This document shows, piece after piece, positions 25,958-34,460 of a stretch of DNA of 64,000 bases. The stretch covers positions 186,001-250,000 of the forward strand of contig LVLI01000194.1 in the NCBI GenBank assembly GCA_001687465.1, written 5' to 3'. Under the pieces are notes generated by a model. The model was not told the DNA's origin. It worked only from the letters and a program-made list of their open reading frames with translations, and ran no database searches. A program made the translations under genes and the position numbers. The DNA comes from Halocafeteria seosinensis. Its lineage: Eukaryota; Sar; Bigyra; Bicosoecida. Position 1 is the stretch's first letter; every line of letters starts with the position of its first letter.

Positions 25958-27803
25958 CTAGCTAGCTCTCCAACCCAAATGTTGTAGAGTATTGCCAACC
26001 AAATAGAGGGAACCTGTTGCGAGTACCTGTGTAGTTGATTCTGATTCCGACTCTTTCGAATCGTGATGAAGTGCAGTTCGCTTCAGTGTTTCTAAATGAT
26101 CGACATGGCAACCAAACGAATCTAACATAATTTTCTGTAACCCCTCTTTTATATTCCGGTGGACTTCTATCGTGTTTGGTTCAGTAATATCAATATCATA
26201 TCCTTGATCTCGTATAGAGTCCCAAAAATGGTGTATTAGCCTCGGAAGCACGTGGCACACGGATGCTAGAGTGTACTGCCACGTCAGCTGCGGGCTCTCG
26301 GGAGTTACGGAATGCTCTGCGATAAGCTGGTCCAACGCAGGGTCGTCTTTCACACGCTGGAATAGCGGATGACCTTTGATTACGTCAACGGTCGATTTGT
26401 AGTCCATGCTGGTAGGTTTCGAGCTATCAAATGGAACGATATGCACTGCTCCAAAATTGCAACGGAAGAGCGGAAGCAGAAGATCGACCGCATTCTTTTC
26501 ATGGGAGCAGTTGAATAGGAGCACTCTTGTGCTTTTCGTCTTCAATGAAAAGTTCTTATACCACGCCTCACACGCCATCATACTTTGAGCGGTATGCGCG
26601 CCGTCGATATAGAAAGTAATACCTTCACGGCGGGATGTGGATACCCCATCAGGTAGTTCCACCTTCAGCCTTTGCGCCCGACCGGGCCACTCTGTTTCTT
26701 GTAAGGCATCAATAAAATATTTTGGCAGCTCTTTATTCCCTTTGGTGTCATGTATTCCCTTGGATTGAAGGAACGATTCCGCCAATGCCACAGCCAGGGT
26801 TGCGTTTTCCCTTTGGTAAGCAGCGTATGTCCAAAATGATGGTGTCGGAGACGGTAGCCTCCCTGAAATCCACGCCTCGTCCACAAAATGTAACGGTGCA
26901 TTCCTTTCGCCTGCTATAGAAGCGATCCGCTCTTCAGCTCCAGGAGTCTGGCGGACGCTGAATACAGGACAATCGGGCTTAATGATACCAGCTTTCTGTT
27001 CCAAACAATGGAGATGAGAGTACAACCGAAACTTTACAAAAAGAGGCATATCCTAACACTTACCTCTCCAGCGATTTCTTCTAGAGTACTTCCTAGGATA
27101 TGTTGATGGTCATAGTCAAGCTTCGTAATGCCACAGACAGTAGGGTGCTTAATAGCATTGGTTGCATCAAGGCGTCCACCCATGCCAACTTCGAGAACGA
27201 GCACATCCACTTGTTCCTCGCTAAACAGACTAAACCCAACTAACGTTAGCAGATGAAAAAAGCTTGGCACATTTGGAATATCTTCCAGCGTTCCATTCTG
27301 CACAATCTTCTCACATGACAGTTTACCCATACCACAATGCCCTCGGGAAGAATACTTCAGATCCTACACACCTTATTCCTTTGCTCCATTAAACTATCCC
27401 AGCACAGCCAAAAGTGATGCAGGTATTTTTCTTCTGATACTGGTTTTCCGTTCAGGCGAAAGCGTTCGCGTACGTCCACTAAATGAGGTGAGGTGAACAA
27501 CCCTGCGTGGGCGAGATACAGTCCTACTATGGTACTAAGCACTTGTGAATGGAACAAGAGGAACGCACCTGTTGATAAACCAGCATGTCTGAAAATGCTC
27601 TCACACATGGCAGCTGTTGAGCCTTTCCCTTTGGTTCCAGCAATATGGACGATGGAGAGTTTATCCATGTCAATACCGACTTGGTACATCCAATGACGCA
27701 TCAACTTTACGCCATCCTTCTGTGCTGAGGACAGTTTACCCTTGCTTATGACAGACGTCAGAGCTTGGTACGCAGCTTCGATTCCCCGTCCCGACTGAGC
27801 CAT
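25958..27803 (-). CDS. FPGS: Folylpolyglutamate synthase
   Basis: ATP-dependent ligase of the Mur ligase family that adds glutamates to folates so that they are retained in the cell. The start is MAQSGRGIEAAYQ at 27803. The P-loop is HIAGTKGKGSTAAMCE; then GLFTSPHLVDVRERFRLNG, the omega-loop region typical of FPGS. LEVGMGGRLDATNAI and ITKLDYDHQHILG bind metal and substrate. In the C-terminal domain, GITFYIDGAHTAQSM is the conserved DGAHT element. Three introns can be placed: one interrupts the sequence between LSTG and GLFTSP, one follows the first 150 residues, and one falls after LEEIAGE. Confidence 0.93.
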
Positions 27804-27964
27804 CGTCTATCACACCCCTCCCTGTATTTGTATCCCCGAATTGTTATAGCGATGAGAGCTTCACGGTGAACGCCTTTGACTAGACACCGTATCGTTGTCT
27901 AGGCACCCCCACGTACTCTATCCGGGAAGATGAGATGGTGACATAAGTACGAGAGGACACATAA

Positions 27965-28518
27965 ATGCAAAACAACTCCACTATAGCACCAACTTTGACT
28001 CAAGTCGTTGAGCAATGTCTGGTACCGCCGCGTACCCAAGGTTCACAAGGCTGTTGGAGTCTCCACATTACGGCGTATGTCAAGCAACTATGGCTACGCA
28101 TTGCGAATCATGAACGTGTCGAGGGCTTTTACATGATGTATTTTTAAGGCTTAACACTAGTGCAATTGTACCAAATGGGAACCCCAAAAAAAATAATCGG
28201 GAGGGACAGCTGCTGATCGCTGTGGCGTGCCTGCTGCTCAAGGTCTTTCTGTTCTGCTCGACCATAGCTCTGGTTATACCACACCAGATGTATCTGCGCA
28301 TGAGGTATTACTTTTAATTATAGCCAAATTGGTAGCCGCCGCAGATACACCTCGGTGGCTATCGGTCACACTGTACCTACACTGGTACAATGTTGTACAA
28401 TTACAACTACTGTACACAGTGTAGTACACACTGCTACTTATGCAGGCATCCATCTGAGGAGCCTTCCACCAACTGCACCAAAGCTTCCAAGTGCGCTTCG
28501 CCAACAACAAAGTTGTAG
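27965..28518 (+). CDS. Small single-pass membrane protein, unrecognised
   Basis: Visible only after splicing. Exon 1 27965-28074 (MQNNSTIAPTLTQVVEQCLV), exon 2 28161-28304, exon 3 28446-28518; the phases join exactly and give 108 residues. The first donor is GTATGT. Two candidate acceptors 12 nt apart (exon from 28149 or 28161) keep the frame and differ by four residues. Exon 2 encodes a polar turn (PNGNPKKNNREG) and a membrane segment (LLIAVACLLLKVFLFCST). The tail ends ASPTTKL. The start is uncertain: an ATG in another frame (MSGTAAYPRF) lies in the same exon but does not join in phase. No homologue recognised. Confidence 0.45.
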
Positions 28519-28779
28519 TACTCGACGGATTAGTGCACACTCGTATGATTCATATGCCGCGTACTAGTTCACTTCATCTTCCCGCTAAATCATGCCACAT
28601 GGGTTTCATCCCACCAGTGTCTTCAAGCGGCTCTTGTCAACTCGTCGGACCTCCATATCGAAAAAACTATGGCAGGTACACGCTGGTATGTGTCAAAAGT
28701 GCATGAGACATAGCGAATCGTAACTGGGGTTCGCTGAGTCACTGGATTATTTACGGCACGTACGTATTACGGCAGCAGC

Positions 28780-29248
28780 ATGTTCCGTATTACGCACAGG
28801 AACTCCGCAGTCCGGTGAGAGAAGGTCCCAGACAATTCAGTAATTTCGTACTGTGTTGGTTAATTTGTTGACGTAACCCATGCCAAAATAAGATTCATTA
28901 TAAGGCAGACATTACACACTGTGCTTGAACTCTGTCCATTGTTTTACTTCGTTTGTGTGGTTGCTTCTTTCCTTCTAACGGGAGGTGTTGAAGGTAAGCC
29001 CCGGCCGTATTACGCCTCTTCGTTAGTCGATTATTCGTACAGTGCTGATGACGTAGAGCCCAATGACCCACACACATGGTGGACGAGAAATTTTATTCTT
29101 CATTGTACCTTAAGAGGGAGCGTCAAGTGGATGGTATGAGGGACAAAATGGCATATTCGGCTCCATCAGCTGATGGTCCAGCTGGGTGACTCGACTGACT
29201 ATTGTCACCATTCACGTCTATTTCCAGGCATTCTGGGCCACACTGTAA
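28780..29248 (+). CDS. Small membrane or secreted protein, unrecognised
   Basis: Three exons join in phase: 28780-28814, 28905-29133 and 29228-29248, giving 94 residues. Reading starts MFRITHRNSAVRQTL, then a hydrophobic segment (LCPLFYFVCVVASFLLTG) that could be a signal peptide or anchor. A Tyr- and Asp-rich stretch (YYASSLVDYSYSADD) and a Trp-rich end (HTWWTRNF, KWMAFWATL) follow. If the second intron is retained, translation stops at 29139. The hydrophobic exon itself has no ATG in frame, so the upstream 35-nt exon is what makes the gene possible. Function unknown. Confidence 0.45.
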
Positions 29249-29446
29249 GGGAACGCATGAGATATGCACAGATCAAGGGATGGGAAGTGGTATATGAGCT
29301 GTGTAAATTGATTTAATGTTGTAAAGAATGCCTGAGAAACCAAAAGATAGATCTCGGGGTAGACAAGTTCCACAGTTGTATATTCGACATTGCATAGTAT
29401 ATTATATGCTTTTCTATATCTATGCAGATTTGTATCATCTTACACG

Positions 29447-30667
29447 ATGAGCCAAAAAGAGACCGGTCTGGAGACCTGTGCCTTGTGTCAACAAGGCATC
29501 GAATCACATGAGCCCCGAACAGTTTTTCACTCGATCCAAGCCTACTTGCACAAAGAGACCAAAGCGCCAGGATCAAATCACACAGTTCCTTGTTTCAGAC
29601 TTTTGAAGAATGTGTCCTTTCACGGAATTCCTTGGGATCCAAATACTTGTCCAGGACCTGAAGCTGAATCAGGGAAACTGCCCATCCACAATAGATGCCA
29701 GGCAGTGATGCGTCGTGCAGCAAAAAGGGCTGGAGTAGCGCCTCCAGGGGCACCATCTAAAAAGCGCTCCCGTCAGCAATCAAAGTCTTCGAAAACTACA
29801 AACGCTTCCAAGAACCAACATCAGGACAAGAAAGTTCGCTCAGACCACTCTGAACCAGTGTGCTTAGTGGATGCACTTCGCAATGCGAACGAAGAAGTAT
29901 CCAAAGCAAGGAACCAGCTAAACTCTGTGGAAGTCTCGGTAGACTCACGAAACCGCGCGTTTCAACTGCTCCAAGAACTACAGGATAACTGTCACTGCCT
30001 AATGGGTGAACTGTCCCAGCGTCAGTCAAGTGGAAGTCCATTTCAAGGTTCCCAAACATACTCATCCGTGACTTCGCAATCTCAGACGAATACGAATATC
30101 CCGGGTATATCCTTCGGGTGCAGCACAAGTAGTGTCCCAGGCGTTTCATTTGCTGCAAGCAGCACATATACAGAACCTCTGCGAGGTGGTGACATGTCCT
30201 ACGGCACAGGAGTATATGATGATGGAGGCTCAAGTGCCCCCGTTCCGGCAATAGCTGGTGCCCCTGTACCGGCTCCACTAGGGTTGAAAGACGCAGTTGA
30301 CGGCACGGATGTTGATGACGATTCGAACACAAGCGGTGGAGACCAACGTAATCACGGTGTTGGTAGCGAGCAAGCAGGGAGAAGTGAGCAAAGATTTGGT
30401 TGCGAACCAGGCGACGCATCGGCATCTGTTTCTGGGTATCAAAACCAACCGGGACCCCGTCTCCATCGTTTAGGAAGCATAGGTAGTGGGATTTCGTTCG
30501 GTTCCTATGGTAATCATGGCGCTCATCATGCATTTAATGGGAGCCCTACAGCGTTTAATAATCAGACTTCACTGGGAGACGACAAGTCTTTTGTGTCGTT
30601 TGGTGGGGAATCGTGGATGACACCAAACGGAGTTGATTATCAAGCCAGTTTAACAAAGGCCTGTTAA
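29447..30667 (+). CDS. Cys-rich protein with repeated ISFG-type motifs, unrecognised
   Basis: Single exon, 406 residues from ATG 29447 (MSQKETGLETCALC). An extension upstream lacks an ATG. The N-terminal 90 residues carry likely metal ligands: C-x2-C (CALC), a later PCFR, NTCPGP and HNRC, suggesting one or two zinc sites of no family I recognise. Next come a basic nuclear-type stretch (KKRSRQQSKSSKTT) and a short helical region (LVDALRNANEEVSKARNQL). The C-terminal half is low-complexity and repeats a motif: PGISFG, PGVSFA, GSGISFGS and FVSFGGESW. A nuclear regulator is possible but is inference only. Confidence 0.75.
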   Translation: MSQKETGLETCALCQQGIESHEPRTVFHSIQAYLHKETKAPGSNHTVPCFRLLKNVSFHGIPWDPNTCPGPEAESGKLPIHNRCQAVMRRAAKRAGVAPPGAPSKKRSRQQSKSSKTTNASKNQHQDKKVRSDHSEPVCLVDALRNANEEVSKARNQLNSVEVSVDSRNRAFQLLQELQDNCHCLMGELSQRQSSGSPFQGSQTYSSVTSQSQTNTNIPGISFGCSTSSVPGVSFAASSTYTEPLRGGDMSYGTGVYDDGGSSAPVPAIAGAPVPAPLGLKDAVDGTDVDDDSNTSGGDQRNHGVGSEQAGRSEQRFGCEPGDASASVSGYQNQPGPRLHRLGSIGSGISFGSYGNHGAHHAFNGSPTAFNNQTSLGDDKSFVSFGGESWMTPNGVDYQASLTKAC

Positions 30668-30727
30668 CGATGCTATTAATACACACGCTGAATGTGCAAG
30701 CCCAGTGTAGCAGCCCGCGAGCAGTTA

Positions 30728-30732
<5 letters not shown>

Positions 30733-30762
<30 letters not shown>
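30733..30762. repeat. (AC)15 microsatellite
   Basis: Fifteen perfect AC units, 65 nt downstream of the stop of the Cys-rich gene, between convergent genes. Confidence 0.97.
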
Positions 30763-30765
<3 letters not shown>

Positions 30766-30860
30766 CGCTCCTATCCCATAGTATGTTCTCCACATCTCCA
30801 AGCATACTGGCTTGTGAAGCGTGTCATTGTGTAGCGGGATGTGTATTTGACTGACTGGAA

Positions 30861-32178
30861 TTATTCTTCCGCACTAGTAACACCAGAAAATTCTTCTGCA
30901 AGGTTGCGAGGGTCAGGGCGCATTGTCATCCCCGCACTGGCTCGGCGGGTGCGTGGTTTCTTCGTGCTGGTCAGACTTCGAACCAGTTTGTCGTCCAGTG
31001 TCTGATGAGTTACTCTCCTCAAGGATGGCATGTATTTTTCGAATTCTTGTCTCTCGCTGTCACTGATTTCTCCCAAAGGCTTGCCGAGAGCACTCTTAAT
31101 TTCTTCCGCATCGTAAGCTTGAAAATTAAGCTGTAGTAGCTGTTCCATTAATTTGCATAGTTTCTTTCTTTTCTCCTCCTCTTCTTTCAGCTTTTGTTGA
31201 GACTTAATGTCCGGTTTTAACATCTGAATGTAACCGGACACACTTACAGGTACGGCTAAGATAGTATCGACAACATGAGGAACTTACCGAGTGATCGCTT
31301 TCGGCATCAAACTTGCCAGCGATGATAACGAATTCATCAAAGGGTAGACTTCTCTGAAGACGTGCCAGTACGACCATTGCACTCTGTTAACATAAAGTGA
31401 AACCATGGAAGATACAGTTCTGTGACGTACTTTTGCTTCTGTAACCTTCGCTTTCTTTTCCTTCTTCGCCTCTTCTAAGCGTTGCTCCAATTTATTACTC
31501 TTCTTGGTATATAGATAAGCACGAACTCGAAGAATTCCCTGGGTGAACATCAGTTCGGCGAAAGTCGTTTAGTGACAAGTAGATCGCGTTTATAATGAAT
31601 GATATCCCTACCTGTAACACTAGCATCAGTACTGGAACAGTGACTAGTAGGGCTGCGCTAAACCGGTCGATCCTGTTCAGGGGCCAGCACCATCTTATAA
31701 GAATCGCTTCGAGGAGAGCAGACATTACAAAGCTCCATAGCTGCAATCGTTTACAATTATCCACGCATTGTGGTAAAAGCTCTCGCTCAATTTCCATTTG
31801 TTCGATCTGCAAGTTCGGTTGCAATTTGGTTCTCAATTACTAGAATCGACAGCTCTTGACTGTGAAGCTGTGAGCGCTTACCTCATCACTTAGCGACTGT
31901 AGCGCTGCATCGAGCTCGCGAAATCGTTTACTCTTGGCAGCATGTTTGCTAGGACTTCCATTTGGTTCCTTGCGCCCCCTGTTACATCGGCACCAGTTTG
32001 AATGACTGGATGTTTGTGCAGTAGAAGAAATGCAGTTATCAGAATGATGTTTGGTTTCATTGTCCTTCCCGTCCGTATTCTGCGTCCGCGATGCCAACGA
32101 CTGAGCATTTCCTCTCTTCCACTCTTCGGCTTCTTCGTTGTGGTCATTTTCGTGCTTATGCTCTTGTTGGTGGCTCAT
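30861..32178 (-). CDS. Lunapark-like ER membrane protein (no zinc ribbon seen)
   Basis: Predicted two-pass membrane protein with coiled coils, resembling Lunapark, which stabilises three-way junctions of ER tubules. The start MSHQQEHKHENDHNEEAEEW at 32178 is the first in-frame ATG. After a polar leader come a coiled coil (FRELDAALQSLSDE, IEQMEIERELLPQCVDN), a first membrane segment (LQLWSFVMSALLEAILI), a short loop, and a second segment (FSAALLVTVPVLMLVLQ). A basic coiled coil follows (KSNKLEQRLEEAKKEKKAKV), then KFDAES, matching the order of Lunapark. The C-terminal zinc ribbon of that family is absent; instead there is a Glu/Lys helix and a basic tail ending SGVTSAEE. Exons are short and in phase. 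Moderate certainty on the family. Confidence 0.5.
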
Positions 32179-32534
32179 TATTGGCTCTGTGTCGTGCTGA
32201 AGGAAAAGTCTTGGCGAGCAGCAGCCGTTTATGCCTTCTCTCGCAATTTTTGTTGCTGGCAAAGCCACCCACACTATTAATGGACTGTGGAGTTTGCGCG
32301 TGTTTGGATTCAAACATAAGAGTCACGTACTACATGCAACAAGAACTTGCTCACGGTACGCTGTTGAACCTTGATGCAAGTTGATGGAACCTGGAAACAT
32401 GTTCATGGTTTCTTGTGAAGTTCGGATTCAAGTTGGGTGACCCAGGGTGGGTAAGTAGCTTATCGTAAGTTGTGTTGTTACTAGTAGACTAGTAGTAGTA
32501 GTCACTGACTACCTTGACATCGTATGCAGCATCT

Positions 32535-33214
32535 CTACGCCTCGTTGGACACCGCTAGATGTAGAAGATCACCTTCCAGGAAGTTGACCGCATCCTCTGA
32601 GGGAGGAGCGGTATTCGGGACTGCCTGCAGACCCACAGTCTGGGCCACAGAGTTGCTCTCGGCAAGCTGCTGTGGATCCATCCGCTTCGGCTCTATCCCA
32701 TTTAACCCTTGCCAAAGTTCTCCTATCCCCTGCAGTCCAGCAGGTGGTTACTGTGGTTCAGTGGTTCTCCAAGCCAGAGCACAAAGGTGTTACGATCTGG
32801 CTAGCAAATAATAATAAGAGCTCCCTTAACTAAAGAATGCAGTAACCGATCTTGGCGGCCTGAGCACCCGGCAAAAAATTCAAAGGCATCAGGAACCGAA
32901 CCTGCATAGACCTTCGTATACTCTTTATTTCTGTTGAACGTCATACTCCTGCGTGGTACATCCTCCGGGGACAGTTTCCCGCAAACCTCGATGACGATCT
33001 GGAATACATCGGGCCGCACGCTTGGATGTGACCGCAGCGGCTTACACCATTTGCGAAGCCTACAATCACAGAAACTAGTGCATCCGGAGAGTGGTACACT
33101 TTTTCCCTGTCTTACAGTACATAGTTGTCGTCTACCGCTACGAACAACCGAACAAGTACAGGAGTTTTTATCTCGTCGTTCCCGAATGACCCGACGATCT
33201 TTCTAGTCGGTGCT
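32535..33214 (-). CDS. Hidden multi-exon gene, 3' part; unrecognised protein
   Basis: Three exons join in phase. One ends at 33116, from about 33212, reading IVGSFGNDEIKTPVLVRLF. The next is 33059-32831, reading LLRKWCKPLRSHPSVRPDVF and VICGKLS-type helices. The last is 32729-32535, reading GIGELWQGLNGIEPKRMDPQ and ending LHLAVSNEA. Introns are 56 nt (GTAAGA donor) and 101 nt (GTTAAG donor). The stretch with PEDVPRRS, NKEYTKVYAGSVPDAFEFF weakly resembles the spacing of PUB domains, which bind p97/CDC48, but I do not claim that identity. No ATG was found in these exons, so the 5' end must lie upstream. Confidence 0.45.
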
Positions 33215-33402
33215 GTCTACTCGTATATATGGGTATTGTACCCTAATTAATACACGGAATGTTCCACGGATATCAGATCTCTACAGGTGTAGTCTGTCTT
33301 AAAACTCTTCTTCCGCTAGGAATCCGTAGGATAAATGCACAAATAAAGGTACTTCGTACACCAAACTACTGTACCTGGTAAAAGAAGCACGTGCGTATTG
33401 CT

Positions 33403-33526
33403 CCTACCAGAAGTAAATTACATTTAGTCTGTGGCGTGAGAAGCCCGAGTTACACGAACAATAGCCTACCAGAAGTAAATTACATTTATTCTATGGCGTG
33501 AGAAGCCCGAGTTACACGAACAATAG
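33403..33526. repeat. Tandem duplication of a 62-bp unit
   Basis: Two adjacent 62-bp copies, 33403-33464 and 33465-33526, begin CCTACCAGAAGTAAATTACA and differ at two positions in the middle (TAGTCTGTGG versus TATTCTATGG). This is a recent, local duplication in a gene-poor stretch. Confidence 0.95.
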
Positions 33527-33610
33527 ATGCCCTGTGGATGCCCATGGATGCCGATACAGTTCCCACCAGGAAAGTAGCATACAAATACTGGATGGGTAGT
33601 ACAAAGGCTA

Positions 33611-34105
33611 TATCAACCAAAACAGGGCCAACCAGAAACTAAGCCTGCTACGAATGTACACAGGGAGTGACAAACCACGGAGACCAACCGGCCATTCACC
33701 AGGTTCGATAATATACGCACTCTCAGTCATGCACGTACCGAACCATGCCAAAGGACCAAGGAATTCTCCGGAAAGATGCAAGTCCCTGTGTGGACTACAT
33801 TTGCCTGGCCGATAGTAGTTGTGTCTTACTGACCAGGAACAAATGCTAATGATTGCAGGAACAATAATCCTGACTTCCTACGTCGTTGTCCTTCGAGATT
33901 ATGAAGCTGACGAAGACAGACGATTCTGATGCCCGCGGGTCCAGGATAGGTGGTGTCCCTTCCGAACCGTGTCCTCCCAAGGAGAAGGCCTGTAAAAAGG
34001 CATGACCCTCTGTATCGGACTCCTGTCCCCGTCAATTGGTGAAAACGCAGCGTGTTTCCGACACGTCTTCAGTACATAGCACGCGATGTACGCGTCCGAA
34101 ATCAT
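33611..34105 (-). CDS. Candidate 5' exons of the hidden gene
   Basis: Two further open pieces on the minus strand. The first starts with an ATG at 34105 (MISDAYIACYVLKTCRKHAA) and stays open for 68 codons. The second, 33785-33611 after a CACAG acceptor, reads LHLSGEFLGPLAWFGTCM and IIEPGEWPVGLRGLSLPVY with a hydrophobic end. I could not fix the joins between these and the 3' exons, and a 62-bp duplication lies between. They may belong to the same gene or to a separate one. Confidence 0.25.
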
Positions 34106-34460
34106 TCAACCAATGATTATTACAATGGCGAACACTAAAACCTCTCCGCCTTAATAAAGTCAAACAAATACCTATCTATTAGCCTCAGCTCAGCTTTTTG
34201 AGTGGCCCGGAGCCTCGGAGGGGCGCCGTGCCATATCCGAAAAGCAAGCCCCCTCCCTTTTGGACGACTTTGATAGTGTTGTTAGATCTACTAGAAAGGT
34301 TACAGAGATCCTGAGAGGAAGGAAGAGGTCTTGTCTTGCTTCTCCATCCATTGATAGGGGGTGAAAAGACTGAGGTTTTGCTTAGAAGTGTCTTCTTTCC
34401 TAGTTTTGAAGATCTTTTGATCCAATCATCTCCTACATTCTTGTCCTACGTGTACAGACG
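34106..34460. other. Upstream region of the giant PDZ gene
   Basis: Holds no open frame I would call coding. A GC-rich patch at about 34200-34235 (GGCCCGGAGCCTCGGAGG) stands out from AT-rich sequence on both sides. It probably contains the promoter and 5' leader of the next gene. Confidence 0.4.

Noticed and set aside
28921-29139. Stand-alone signal-peptide ORF starting with GTG
   Set aside because: A GTG start is not credible in a eukaryote; the stretch is better read as exon 2 of the gene starting at 28780.
30555-30758. Minus-strand frame rich in Cys-Val across the AC repeat
   Set aside because: It is just translation of the microsatellite.
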